This document shows positions 24,951 through 33,371 of a DNA stretch of 54,780 nucleotides, one piece after another (position 1 is the stretch's first letter; every line of letters begins with the position of its first letter). The stretch comes from Agromyces albus (GTDB taxonomy: Bacteria > Actinomycetota > Actinomycetes > Actinomycetales > Microbacteriaceae): assembly GCF_004134825.1 (NCBI RefSeq), contig NZ_SDPN01000024.1, positions 1 to 54,780 on the forward strand, given 5' to 3'. Both the position numbers and the translations under genes were made by a program. The notes beneath the pieces are model-generated. The model was not told the origin of the DNA and ran no database searches. It saw nothing but the letters and a program-made list of their open reading frames with translations.

Positions 24951-25271
24951 TCAGCCGATGAAGGCGAACGGCAGCATCGCGAGGCCGAAGGCGGCTGCAG
25001 CGAGGCCGACGAGCACGGCGCCGCCGAGCATGACGGCGTTCAGCACGATGCCCCAGATCGCCATGGTGCGCGACGCGGGCTCGCGCTTGAGCGCCAGGAT
25101 GCCGAGCACGAGGCCGATGGCGGGCACGACGAAGGTGTAGCTCGCTACGATCGAGACGAGGCCGAGCACGAGGCTCGAGATGCTGAACCCACGCGTCTCC
25201 GCCCCAGGGGCGGCATAGGGGTTCTGCTCGGCGAACGGCGCCTGCTGGTCGGTGGGGGTGACGGTGGTCAT
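24951..25271 (-). CDS. Small DUF4190-type membrane protein
   Basis: 106 residues. A short Pro/Gln/Asn-rich N-terminus (about 25 residues ending in NPYAAPG) precedes two transmembrane hairpin segments, FSISSLVLGLVSIVASYTF and the final AVLVGLAAAAFGLAML region, joined by ALKREPASRTMAIWGIVLN. This is the DUF4190 pattern of actinobacterial envelope proteins of unknown role. ATG with AGGAGA upstream. Confidence 0.75.
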   Translation of the reverse strand: MTTVTPTDQQAPFAEQNPYAAPGAETRGFSISSLVLGLVSIVASYTFVVPAIGLVLGILALKREPASRTMAIWGIVLNAVMLGGAVLVGLAAAAFGLAMLPFAFIG

Positions 25272-25303
25272 GTCGATCTCTCCTGTTCGTGGGGTGTGAT
25301 TCC

Positions 25304-25309
25304 ACGCTA
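25304..25309 (-). promoter_or_regulatory. Candidate -10 element of DUF4190 gene
   Basis: TAGCGT on the minus strand, 32 nt before the ATG; a leadered transcript with AGGAGA. Confidence 0.4.
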
Positions 25310-25373
25310 CGGATGCCGCGAGCACGGTGACATGGGGCTATCCCCCCGATCCCGGGGGCGGCGTGCCCGCGAC

Positions 25374-25847
25374 TCACGCCACCGGATCGACGACGGAGGC
25401 GAGATCCGCTCCGAACGTGAAGGATCGCCGCACGGCCCCGCCCGCGAGCACGCCGGGCAGCCAGAACCGTGCGTCGTCCCACATCTCGTCGAGCGGAATC
25501 TCCGCGATCTCGAACCACTCGGGATCGAGCTCGTCGGATGGCGCAGGCTCGCCGATCCAGCGACGGCACACGAACACGTTCGACTCCTGGCTCCACGCCT
25601 CGCGGTGCGGGAAGCGATAGCTGAGCAGTCCCCGCGGCTCGAGGTCTGCAGCCGCGACGATGACGCCGGACTCCTCGGCCACCTCGCGCACCGCGGCCTC
25701 GACCGCGGACTCGCCGGGCTCGAGCTTGCCGCCGAGGCCGACGTAGTAGCCCTCGCCGAGGCCGTGCTTCTTGCGGCCGAGGAGCACCTCGGTGGTGCCG
25801 TCCCGCTCGCGCAGGAGGTAACAGACGCAGACCTGTGGAAGCGGCAT
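25374..25847 (-). CDS. Nudix hydrolase, 8-oxo-dGTP diphosphatase (MTH1-like)
   Basis: 157 residues with the Nudix box GLGGKLEPGESAVEAAVREVAEESGV near residues 37-62 (GX5EX7REUXEEXGU). The C-terminal WDDARFWLPGVLAG is the form seen in MTH1-like 2-hydroxy/8-oxo-purine pyrophosphatases. It sanitises oxidised nucleotides. The ATG lies 3 nt after the phosphofructokinase stop, so the two are co-transcribed. Confidence 0.85.
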   Translation of the reverse strand: MPLPQVCVCYLLRERDGTTEVLLGRKKHGLGEGYYVGLGGKLEPGESAVEAAVREVAEESGVIVAAADLEPRGLLSYRFPHREAWSQESNVFVCRRWIGEPAPSDELDPEWFEIAEIPLDEMWDDARFWLPGVLAGGAVRRSFTFGADLASVVDPVA

Positions 25848-25850
25848 CCG

Positions 25851-26879
25851 TCAGCCGAAGAGGATCTTCGCCTCGTCGTAGCGGGCCTGCGGCACGCGAT
25901 TGAGGCTGCCGACGGCCTCGGCGATCGAGACGGTCTTGATGTCGGTGCCGCGCAGGGTCACCATCGAACCCCACGCGTTCTCGTAGACCGCGTCGACCGC
26001 GTGCATGCCGAGTCGCGTCGCGAGCACCCGGTCGTAGGCGCTCGGGGCGCCGCCGCGCTGGATGTGGCCCAGCACGGTGTCACGCGACTCGATGCCGGTG
26101 CGCTCCTCGATCATTGGCGCGAGCCGCTCGGCGATGCCGCCGAGCCGCGGGCGATTGAACGCGTCGAGGCCCTTGTGCGAGTGCGCACCCTCCATGTCCT
26201 CGAGGTGGAAGCCCTCGGCCACGACGACGAGCGGCGCCCGGCCACGGTCGCGCACCGACTCGACCCACTCGCAGATCTGCTCGATGGTCTTCGGCTGCTC
26301 GGGGATGAGGATGGCGTGCGCGCCGCCGGCCATGCCGGAGTGCAGCGCGATCCAGCCGACGTGCCGGCCCATGACCTCGACGACGAGGCATCGCCCGTGC
26401 GACTCGGCGGTCGTGCGGAGCCGGTCGATCGCCTCGGTGGCGATCTCGACGGCGGTGTCGAAGCCGAAGGAGTAGTCGGTCGCCGCAAGGTCGTTGTCGA
26501 TCGTCTTCGGAACCCCGACGATCTTCAGGCCGGCGTCGGTGAGTCGCCTCGCCGCCGTGAGCGTGCCCTCGCCGCCGATCGCGATGATCGCGTCGATGCC
26601 GTTCTCGTCGAGCATGCGCTGGATGTTCTCCGGGCCGCCGCCCTCGCCCTCGAAGGGGTTGGTACGGCTCGAGCCGAGGATCGTGCCGCCCTGCTTCGAG
26701 AGGCCGCGCACGTCGTGGCGCTCGATCGGCATGAAGTCGCCCTCGACGACGCCCTTCCACCCCCAGCGGAAGCCGACGAACTCGGCATCATGCGAGATGA
26801 CGCCCTTCAGCACGGCGCCGCGGATCACGGCGTTCAGCCCGGGGCAGTCTCCGCCGCTCGTGAGGATACCGATCTTCAT
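25851..26879 (-). CDS. pfkA: 6-phosphofructokinase
   Basis: 342-residue group III phosphofructokinase. ILTSGGDCPGLNAVIRG binds nucleotide phosphate; GGEGTLTAARRL has Gly at the E. coli Gly104 position, which favours ATP over PPi; PKTIDNDL carries the catalytic region with the Lys typical of actinobacterial enzymes; VEVMGRHVGWIALHSGMAGGA and GHIQRGGAPSAYDR complete the substrate site. It commits fructose 6-phosphate to glycolysis. It heads a unit with the Nudix gene. Confidence 0.94.
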   Translation of the reverse strand: MKIGILTSGGDCPGLNAVIRGAVLKGVISHDAEFVGFRWGWKGVVEGDFMPIERHDVRGLSKQGGTILGSSRTNPFEGEGGGPENIQRMLDENGIDAIIAIGGEGTLTAARRLTDAGLKIVGVPKTIDNDLAATDYSFGFDTAVEIATEAIDRLRTTAESHGRCLVVEVMGRHVGWIALHSGMAGGAHAILIPEQPKTIEQICEWVESVRDRGRAPLVVVAEGFHLEDMEGAHSHKGLDAFNRPRLGGIAERLAPMIEERTGIESRDTVLGHIQRGGAPSAYDRVLATRLGMHAVDAVYENAWGSMVTLRGTDIKTVSIAEAVGSLNRVPQARYDEAKILFG

Positions 26880-26978
26880 GCCTCGTGTGACTCCAGTTGC
26901 GTGAAGAGACCTGTCGCGATCTCAGAGGAACCTGTGATGGTGCCGGAGGCCGCTTCGTCGGGGCGTTTCGACTGCCGC

Positions 26979-26984
26979 AGTCTA
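26979..26984 (-). promoter_or_regulatory. Candidate -10 element of pfkA
   Basis: TAGACT within TATAGACT on the minus strand, 99 nt before the ATG, giving a leader of about 90 nt. It lies just past the helicase stop. Confidence 0.45.
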
Positions 26985-27018
26985 TAGCCTTCCCACGAAG
27001 GGCGATCCCGCGCGAGCG

Positions 27019-29142
27019 TCAGAGCGCCCCGTCGAGCGCCTGCCGCAGCAGGTGCACGAGCGCGTCGAGCTGCACGGAGTCGGCCGAACCCGGCTCAACG
27101 TCGCTGCCGTCGAGCGCGCGGGCGGCGAGGCCCTGCTTCGAGTCGATGAGCTCCGCGATGCGCGCGTCGATCGTGCCCGCGGCGATGATGCGCCATGCCG
27201 TGACGGGTTCGTCTTGGCCGATGCGGTGCACGCGGTCGATCGCCTGCGTCTGCTCGGCTGCGGTCCAGCTGAGCTCGGCGAGCACGACGTTCGACGCGGC
27301 CTGGAGGTTCACGCCGACGCCCGCCGCCGTGAGCGAGCACACTGCGACGGCGACCTCGGGGTCGTTGTTGAACGCGTCGATCGCCGCTTGCCGCTGGAAG
27401 GCGGTCTGGTCGCCGCGGAGCGACACGGTGCGGAGCTCCCGCGCCGCGAACGCCGCTTCGGCCTGGTCCATGACGTCGATGTGCTTCGCGAAGAACACGA
27501 CCTTGCCGACCGATCGCGCCAGCTGGGCGGCGTAGTCGGCCGCGAGGCCGGCCTTCGCCTGGCCGATGCGGCGCACCATCGTGAAGACGTTCTCGCCCGA
27601 CTTCGATGCCTTGGACTCTTCGAGCTCGGCGTGCGCGACCGCGCGGATGAACTGCTCGCGCTGGTCGTCGTCGAGATCGCCGATGCGCAGATTGCGCGCT
27701 TCGACGAGTGCACGGAAGCGGCCGGTGAGGCGGTTTCCGAGCTCGCGTTCGGCGGCGCGCACCGATCGGCCGAGCTCGTCGTCGAGTTCGACGGGCAGGT
27801 CGGCGATGCGCTTCGCAGGCAGGTCGGCGGCGACGTCGACCTTGCGGCGGCGCACGATGCCGAGGTCGATGACGGCGCGGCGGGCCTCGGGGTAGAAACC
27901 GTGCTCGGCCGGGGTGAGCCCCGTCTGCTCGAGCTTGCCGAGCAACTCGGGCGACGGCCGGTCGCCCTCGATCCAGCCGAGGAACTTCCAGATGGCACGG
28001 AAGTCGTCGACGTCGTTGATGAGCGGGGTGCCCGTGAGGGCCATGAGCAGCGGGTCGCCGCCCGGCGCGCTGCGGCGGATCTGCTCGGCGAGCGTGAGCA
28101 CGTTGCGCGACCGCTGCGACTGCAGGTTCTTGATGAAGTGCGCCTCGTCGACGACCATGCCCTTGAAACCGAGGGTCGACAGCCACGCCATGTGGCGGTC
28201 GAGCACGTCGTAGTTCACGATGACGACGTCGGCGAACGCGTCGAGGGTCTCGCCGTCGCCGTGGATGACGGTGGCGCGGCGATGCGGGGTCCAGCGCTCG
28301 ACCTCGCGAGCCCAGTTCATCTTCACGACGTTCGGCACGACGGCCAGCAGCGGGTAGGCATCGGCGACGGATGCCGCGAGCACCGATTGCGCCGTCTTTC
28401 CGAGGCCCGGCTCATCGGCGAGCAGGAAGGTGCGGTGTCCTTCGCGCACGCTCTCGATGAATCGGATCTGGTGCATCATGAGCTCGAGACCGCGCGGCGA
28501 GAGCCGGTCGACCTTGGGCGCCTCTGGCAGCTCCATCGAGGCGGCCTGGCCGCCCGAGCCGGTCTCGAACGACTTGAACAACGGGCCGAGGAGCTCCCAG
28601 TTGGCGAGGCGACGCACCGGCACTGGCGGCGGCGCGGCCTTCGAGAAGTCGGGAGCGAGGAAGGGGTTCGCGAGCTGCCTCGAGCGCACGGATGCCGGGA
28701 TCACCTGGTTCTCGGCGAGCATGGGCTTCAGCTCGGGCTCTCGCGTGATGATGAGTTCGTCGGGCGAGAGCTCGGCGCCGGACTCGAGCAGCCAGTCGCG
28801 GCGGAACCGCTGCGCGACCGTGGAGATCGAGGCGTCGGGCTCGAGCAGGGCGATGAGGCTCGTGTCGCGCGCGGCCGTCTTGGCCAGGATCTGCGCGATG
28901 CCGTCGAGTCGCTTGAGCAGCTCGGCACGTGCGGCATCGCTCACCTCGGAGTCAGCCTTCACACGGGCACGCTCTTCGCGCATGAGCAACGCGATGACCT
29001 GGTACTTCGTGCGGTTCGTGGGGCCGAGCTTGCCCTTCTGCGCCTTCGTCTCGACTTCGCGCACCTTGCGCGCGAGGATCGGGATGATGGGTGCGTCATC
29101 GTCGCGCGAGCGCGTACGCTGTCGCTGCCTCGTCTGGGCCAA
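27019..29142 (-). CDS. SNF2-family DEAD-like helicase
   Basis: 707 residues. The N-terminal third has no recognised domain. A SWI2/SNF2 ATPase follows: a Walker A variant LADEPGLGKTAQ near residue 245, DEAH box VVDEAHFIKN near 330, TGTPLIND, then the C-terminal lobe with SLTAAGVGVNLQAAS and DRVHRIGQ near 637. Such proteins move on duplex DNA or displace RNA polymerase. No nuclease, methylase or other defence gene adjoins it. Start TTG at 29142 is preferred over the upstream ATG at 29223 because GGAGGA precedes it and the upstream 27 residues look non-coding. Confidence 0.86.
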   Translation of the reverse strand: MAQTRQRQRTRSRDDDAPIIPILARKVREVETKAQKGKLGPTNRTKYQVIALLMREERARVKADSEVSDAARAELLKRLDGIAQILAKTAARDTSLIALLEPDASISTVAQRFRRDWLLESGAELSPDELIITREPELKPMLAENQVIPASVRSRQLANPFLAPDFSKAAPPPVPVRRLANWELLGPLFKSFETGSGGQAASMELPEAPKVDRLSPRGLELMMHQIRFIESVREGHRTFLLADEPGLGKTAQSVLAASVADAYPLLAVVPNVVKMNWAREVERWTPHRRATVIHGDGETLDAFADVVIVNYDVLDRHMAWLSTLGFKGMVVDEAHFIKNLQSQRSRNVLTLAEQIRRSAPGGDPLLMALTGTPLINDVDDFRAIWKFLGWIEGDRPSPELLGKLEQTGLTPAEHGFYPEARRAVIDLGIVRRRKVDVAADLPAKRIADLPVELDDELGRSVRAAERELGNRLTGRFRALVEARNLRIGDLDDDQREQFIRAVAHAELEESKASKSGENVFTMVRRIGQAKAGLAADYAAQLARSVGKVVFFAKHIDVMDQAEAAFAARELRTVSLRGDQTAFQRQAAIDAFNNDPEVAVAVCSLTAAGVGVNLQAASNVVLAELSWTAAEQTQAIDRVHRIGQDEPVTAWRIIAAGTIDARIAELIDSKQGLAARALDGSDVEPGSADSVQLDALVHLLRQALDGAL

Positions 29143-29414
29143 TGGTCCTCCAGTTTCTGGGCCGCATCCGGCATGCCCCCCTCGACATCGGTCGTGATGG
29201 TCGAGGCCGGTTCGGCACATCACCCGATGTCGCCGATCGCGGTACGCCGAATCCCGAACCGAGCAGCACGCGAGCTGGGCTCACGCGGTCGGCCGAAGAA
29301 CGGATTCGTCGGGCGCAGCGCCATTCTACCCGGAATTCGGCGCAGGTTGCGACGAAGCGATGCCGCGGGTCGCGGTTGCATCCGCAAGCCCGTGCGGGAA
29401 CTTCCTCTGCGGCC

Positions 29415-29420
29415 TACTCT
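29415..29420 (+). promoter_or_regulatory. -10 element of leaderless small acidic protein gene
   Basis: TACTCT followed by 6 nt and the ATG at 29427. Confidence 0.55.
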
Positions 29421-29426
29421 TGGACC

Positions 29427-29636
29427 ATGGACGATCTCGCGAGGGCGGGTGCAGGCGTCTCGCCCGATGACGACGAATTCACGGTGGCGCAAGACACGGA
29501 GTTCGACGAGCCCGATACGGCCGCCGAGCCCGCAGACGGCGATGAACGCACGATCGACGACAGTCTCGACGACGAGGTGCCTGGCCTCGACACGGAACGA
29601 CGCGTCGACCTGAGCGACGAGGCCGTCGCGGACTGA
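29427..29636 (+). CDS. Small acidic hypothetical protein
   Basis: 69 residues, more than a third Asp/Glu and no cysteine, so intrinsically disordered in appearance. I recognise no family. Support for a real gene is the TACTCT -10 exactly 6 nt upstream and a stop that falls just before the convergent DUF2207 gene. Confidence 0.55.
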   Translation: MDDLARAGAGVSPDDDEFTVAQDTEFDEPDTAAEPADGDERTIDDSLDDEVPGLDTERRVDLSDEAVAD

Positions 29637-29644
29637 CGCGCGAA

Positions 29645-31555
29645 TCAGACCCCGCCGCCGCCGCCTCCGCCGCCCCCGCCGCCCGACGAGCCGCCGCCGC
29701 CCGAGCCGCTGCTCGACGAGCTCGAGCTCGAGCCCGACCACGACGCGCTCGACGCCGACGAGAACGAGTGCACGGCCCCGCTGAAGACCCCGGCATTGAA
29801 GGCGCTGCGGCCGGCGTACCAGTCGGGCGAGGTACCGGTCTGCTCGTAGAGCGACGCGAGCTCGCGGCTCCATTCGCGTTCGAGGCCGAACAGCACCGCG
29901 TAGGGCAGCAGTCGCTCGTTGAGCTTCAACACGACGACGGGGTCGAGCGGGGCGGCGAAGGCAGGCGCAGCCGCCGCGCCATCCATCGCGACCGGCACGG
30001 ATGCCGCGGCCGGACGCTCGACCCGCAGTGCCCCATGGGGACTCTGCAGCACGCGGAGCCGCTCGGCCTCGGCGAGGCGGATGTAGAGGCGGAGCCCCTC
30101 GAGGTGGTCACGTGCCGCTCGCCCCTCTTCGGTGAGCGGGCGCACATCCATGACCACGACGAACGTCACGAGCTCGGCGAGGATCGCCGCGACGAACCAG
30201 ATCGCCGGCCAGGCTCCGCCCATCTGCGCGTCGAGCGCGATGACGCCGAAGACCACGCTGAGCACCGCGCCGATCATGCCCACGACGGCGAACAGCGTGC
30301 GGCGGCCGAGGTCGGGCCTGCGCCGCAGGCCCGTCTTCACGACGCGCTTCGTGACGGCCTGGCGGAGAGCGAGCAGTCGCTTGCCGAGCGCGGTGTCGCG
30401 CGACGTCAGTTCGCGCAGTTCGCCCGGGGTCGGAACGCCGTAGAGCGCGGACACCACGGACCGGGCATCGGCGTCGCCCGCCTCGCCCCCGACGAACTCG
30501 ACCGCGTAGCGCTTGCGGCCCGTCTCGACGATGCGCAGCTCGCCCGCCACCGCGCGCTCGAGGATCGTCGCCGTGACCCCCTTGCCGGATCGGCCCACGA
30601 GGTCGGCGGCGACCATCGCGCTGACGCCGGCCGGAGGCTCGTACTCGGCGATGATGGTGCCGCGCCCGGGGTGGTCGCGCCAGCGCACCACGCGCGTGAC
30701 GATCGCCGCGAGCATCGAGAGGATCGCCACGATGGCGGCGAGCGCGCCGGCGATCGCCGCGGGCGAGGACATGAACGCCTCGTCGCGCGGCTCGAACGTG
30801 CCGGGCGCGAATCCGACGGCGATCGTGAGGTTGTCGTACGGGCCGAGGGTCGACGCCTCGGCGACGACCACCGGCGGGAGCGAGTCCCCGACGGTGAGCG
30901 TCTCGCACGGTGTGTCGGAGCCGGTCCAGCCGCGATAGCACGCGACGTCGCCGGTGAACGCCTCGGCGACGTCGGCGCTCATGCGCAGTTCCGCCCGAAC
31001 TCGTCCGAAGGGCTGCGCCCAGCCCGTGCCGTTGACGTCCCAGTAGAACTCGTCGATCGCGGCGTCGTCGGGCGTGAACGTCACGTTGTGCTGCCGGTAG
31101 CTGATCACGTAGGTCTGCTCGCCGTGCACGAAGTCGTCGGCCCGGATCGTGACGAGGAGGAACTCCCCGTTCTCGTCGCGCTCGGCCTCGAATGCGCGAG
31201 GGCTGCCGGCGGCATCCGTCACCGACTCGATCTGTATGTCGGTCGGGTGGCCGTCGTAGTGGAGCGGAATGGCACGGCGGATGCCGCGGTTCTGATCGAA
31301 CTCGGGGAACACCGCGACGAGCGTCTCGGTCGTGTCGAGCACCGAGCGGCCGTCGGCGTCGCGGGAGAGCTCGTAGACCGCGTCGAACGACGCGAACGTG
31401 AAGTCGTCGACGCCGGCTCGAGCACCCGCGTCGACGGATGCCGCCTCCCCGGGTTGCTCCGCCGCGAACGCGACGGCCGCCGGCGACGCCGCGAGGCCGA
31501 GCGCGAGGGCGAGGACCGACGCTGCGAGCATGCAGGCGAGGCGGAGACGCGTCAT
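29645..31555 (-). CDS. DUF2207 membrane protein with signal peptide and Gly-rich tail
   Basis: 636 residues. Signal peptide 1-31 (ending near AFAAEQPG), then an extracytoplasmic DUF2207 domain (SRDADGRSVLDTTETLVAVFPEF ... RGIRRAIPLHYDG ... FYWDVNGTGWAQPF). One membrane segment lies near residues 245-270 and two more near 385-440, followed by a cytoplasmic part. The last 30 residues are almost pure Ser/Gly, as in many members. Function unknown; a cell-envelope role is usual. Leaderless, divergent from the CsoR-like gene. Confidence 0.85.
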   Translation of the reverse strand: MTRLRLACMLAASVLALALGLAASPAAVAFAAEQPGEAASVDAGARAGVDDFTFASFDAVYELSRDADGRSVLDTTETLVAVFPEFDQNRGIRRAIPLHYDGHPTDIQIESVTDAAGSPRAFEAERDENGEFLLVTIRADDFVHGEQTYVISYRQHNVTFTPDDAAIDEFYWDVNGTGWAQPFGRVRAELRMSADVAEAFTGDVACYRGWTGSDTPCETLTVGDSLPPVVVAEASTLGPYDNLTIAVGFAPGTFEPRDEAFMSSPAAIAGALAAIVAILSMLAAIVTRVVRWRDHPGRGTIIAEYEPPAGVSAMVAADLVGRSGKGVTATILERAVAGELRIVETGRKRYAVEFVGGEAGDADARSVVSALYGVPTPGELRELTSRDTALGKRLLALRQAVTKRVVKTGLRRRPDLGRRTLFAVVGMIGAVLSVVFGVIALDAQMGGAWPAIWFVAAILAELVTFVVVMDVRPLTEEGRAARDHLEGLRLYIRLAEAERLRVLQSPHGALRVERPAAASVPVAMDGAAAAPAFAAPLDPVVVLKLNERLLPYAVLFGLEREWSRELASLYEQTGTSPDWYAGRSAFNAGVFSGAVHSFSSASSASWSGSSSSSSSSGSGGGGSSGGGGGGGGGGGV

Positions 31556-31561
31556 GCCCCA

Positions 31562-31567
31562 ACGTTA
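31562..31567 (-). promoter_or_regulatory. -10 element of leaderless DUF2207 gene
   Basis: TAACGT on the minus strand, 6 nt before the ATG at 31555. The candidate CsoR operator lies 18 bp upstream. Confidence 0.6.
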
Positions 31568-31585
31568 GTGCCATTCGAGCCGAAT

Positions 31586-31603
31586 GTACCCCAGGGGGTA
31601 TAT
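31586..31603. promoter_or_regulatory. Candidate CsoR-family operator
   Basis: GTACCCCAGGGGGTATAT: dyad of C and G tracts bounded by TA, the classic form of CsoR/RcnR-family operators. It sits between the two divergent -10 elements, 13 bp before TAGGAT, so it should control csoR and possibly the DUF2207 gene. Confidence 0.65.
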
Positions 31604-31615
31604 CCCTCCGGGCGA

Positions 31616-31621
31616 TAGGAT
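31616..31621 (+). promoter_or_regulatory. -10 element of leaderless csoR-like gene
   Basis: TAGGAT followed by 6 nt and the GTG at 31628. A second in-frame GTG at 31622 abuts the hexamer and is less likely. Confidence 0.6.
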
Positions 31622-31627
31622 GTGCCC

Positions 31628-31906
31628 GTGATCGACGACATCAAGAAGCGCGCCCTGCACCGAACCAAGATCATCGAGGGCCAGCTCCGCGGCATCGAGA
31701 AGATGATCGAGAACGACGACTACTGCGTCGACATCATCACCCTCTCGCTCGCGGTGCAGAAGTCGCTCGCCTCGCTCAACAAGCTGCTCGTCGAGAACCA
31801 CCTGCGCACGCACGTCACCGACATGTACGAGGCGGGCGGCGACCAGCGCGAGGCCGCCGTCACCGAGCTCGTGCGCATCTTCGAGCTCTCGAACAACCGC
31901 GGCTGA
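31628..31906 (+). CDS. CsoR/RcnR-family metal- or thiol-responsive repressor
   Basis: 92-residue all-helical DUF156 protein (KKRALHRTKIIEGQLRGIEKMI, DDYCVDIITLSLAVQKSL). The ligand positions are Cys33, His58 and His62, with the spacing of the CsoR Cys-His-Cys set but His at the third site. That Cys-His-His set is seen in RcnR (Ni/Co), though the N-terminal His3 of RcnR is missing. The sensed species is therefore uncertain (Cu, Ni/Co or an electrophile). First gene of a tight operon with mmuM and a macro-domain gene; no copper ATPase or chaperone is near. Confidence 0.87.
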   Translation: MIDDIKKRALHRTKIIEGQLRGIEKMIENDDYCVDIITLSLAVQKSLASLNKLLVENHLRTHVTDMYEAGGDQREAAVTELVRIFELSNNRG

Positions 31907-31908
31907 CC

Positions 31909-32802
31909 GTGTCGGCTCTGAGCCTGCTCGATGCCCTCGCCGAACGCGCGCTCGTCGTCGACGGCGGCCTCGGCACACGACTCGAGGAGCGCGGAGCGGA
32001 TGTCTCCTCCGAGCTGTGGAGCGCGCGAGTGCTCGCCGACTCGCCCGAAGAGGTGCTCGACGTGCACCGCGACTACTTCGCCGCCGGCGCCGACGTGGCG
32101 ATCACCGCGTCGTACCAGGTGACGTACGAGGGATGTGCTCGCGCCGGGTTCGACGCCGACGCGACGACCGGGCTCCTGCGGCGCAGTGTGGAGTTGGCTC
32201 GCCGCGCGCGCGACGAGGCCGGGCACGGCTGGGTTGCGGCATCCGTCGGCCCATACGGGGCCATGCTCGCCGACGGGTCCGAGTACCGCGGCGACCTCGG
32301 GCTCGATGTGGAAGAGCTCCGCGATTGGCATCGGCAGCGCATCGACGTGCTTGCTGGCGCAGGCGCCGACCTCATCGCGTTCGAGACCATGCCCTCGCTC
32401 GTCGAGGTCGAGGCGATCCTCGCCGAGCTCGCAGGCACGGGTACTCACGCATGGATCTCGGTGACTCCCCTCGCCGGTCGGCTTCGCAGCGGCGAACCGC
32501 TCGCCGAGGCGCTCGCGCTCGCCGCCGCCGTCGACGAGGTCGTCGCCGTGGGCGTGAACTGCTGCGCACCGGGTGAAGTGCTCGGCGCCATCGAGGCGGC
32601 ACGCGAGGTCACGACGAAGCCGATCATCGTCTATCCGAACAGCGGTGAGACGTGGGATGCCGCAGCCCGGCGCTGGAGCGGACGCGCGGCGTTCCCGACC
32701 GAGGCGGTGCGGTCGTGGCGGGCGGCGGGCGCCGGACTCATCGGAGGCTGCTGCCGCACCGGCCCCGGCCAGATCGCGGCCATCGACCGGGCTCTCACCT
32801 GA
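31909..32802 (+). CDS. mmuM: Homocysteine S-methyltransferase
   Basis: 297-residue TIM-barrel methyltransferase of the MmuM/BHMT family; transfers a methyl group from S-methylmethionine (or another donor) to homocysteine. Zinc-binding cysteines occur in VGVNCCAP and in the double-Cys IGGCCRTGP near the C-terminus; [11 protein letters not shown] opens the barrel. GTG start two bases after the csoR stop, so translation is coupled to the metal sensor gene. It needs Zn, which may explain a metal-responsive operon. Confidence 0.9.
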   Translation: MSALSLLDALAERALVVDGGLGTRLEERGADVSSELWSARVLADSPEEVLDVHRDYFAAGADVAITASYQVTYEGCARAGFDADATTGLLRRSVELARRARDEAGHGWVAASVGPYGAMLADGSEYRGDLGLDVEELRDWHRQRIDVLAGAGADLIAFETMPSLVEVEAILAELAGTGTHAWISVTPLAGRLRSGEPLAEALALAAAVDEVVAVGVNCCAPGEVLGAIEAAREVTTKPIIVYPNSGETWDAAARRWSGRAAFPTEAVRSWRAAGAGLIGGCCRTGPGQIAAIDRALT

Positions 32803-32818
32803 TCGAAGGGAAGCGACC

Positions 32819-33361
32819 GTGCCCCGCATCGAGCTGATCATCGGCGACCTCACCGCCGAACGCGTCGACGCGATCGTCAACGCCGCGAACTCGAGCCTCA
32901 TGGGCGGCGGCGGCGTCGACGGAGCGATCCATCGCGCCGGCGGACCATCGATTCTCGAGGAGTGCCGGGCGTTGCGCGCGACCACGCTGCGGTCGGGCCT
33001 GCCGACCGGCGAGGCCGTCGCGACGACGGCGGGCCGCCTGCCCGCGCGCTGGGTGATCCACACCGTCGGTCCCGTCTGGCCGGGGCCGGGCCCCGACGCC
33101 GACGCGAGGCGGGAGCTGCTCGCCGCGGCCTACCGCAACTCGCTCGGGGTCGCGACCGGCCTCGGGGCGGCATCCGTCGCCTTCCCGGCGATCTCGGCCG
33201 GGGTCTACGGATGGCCCGCCGACGACGCCGCCCTCGTGGCGCTCGGCACCACCGCGGAGGCTGCCGACGCGCCTCCGCTCGTGCGCTTCGTGCTCTTCTC
33301 CGAGCGCATGTACGACGAGTTCCGCACGGCCGCCGACCGGCTGGGGCTCCACGTCGGGTGA
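32819..33361 (+). CDS. Macro-domain O-acetyl-ADP-ribose deacetylase
   Basis: 180-residue single macro domain: [60 protein letters not shown] and [12 protein letters not shown] are the ADP-ribose-binding segments of the YmdB/MacroD class. It hydrolyses O-acetyl-ADP-ribose or mono-ADP-ribose. GTG start with GAAGGGAAG upstream, 16 nt after mmuM. No DarT-type transferase is adjacent, so it is not a DarTG antitoxin. Confidence 0.9.
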   Translation: MPRIELIIGDLTAERVDAIVNAANSSLMGGGGVDGAIHRAGGPSILEECRALRATTLRSGLPTGEAVATTAGRLPARWVIHTVGPVWPGPGPDADARRELLAAAYRNSLGVATGLGAASVAFPAISAGVYGWPADDAALVALGTTAEAADAPPLVRFVLFSERMYDEFRTAADRLGLHVG

Positions 33362-33371
33362 GCGCGCCGCT

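Noticed and set aside
27019..29142. SNF2 helicase as part of a phage-defence island
   Set aside because: Flanked by phosphofructokinase and a small acidic protein, with no methylase, nuclease, integrase or compositional shift.
27052..29613. 853-codon open frame antisense to the SNF2 helicase
   Set aside because: Same GC3 shadow effect; no motifs, no ribosome site, and the helicase frame explains the region fully.
29649..29700. Gly-rich run at the end of the DUF2207 gene as a frameshift artefact
   Set aside because: Ser/Gly-rich tails of this kind are usual in DUF2207 proteins and the frame closes normally at 29645.
32819..33361. Macro domain as antitoxin of a DarT-type toxin-antitoxin pair
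   Set aside because: No DarT-like ADP-ribosyltransferase is adjacent; the neighbours are mmuM and a GDPD gene.
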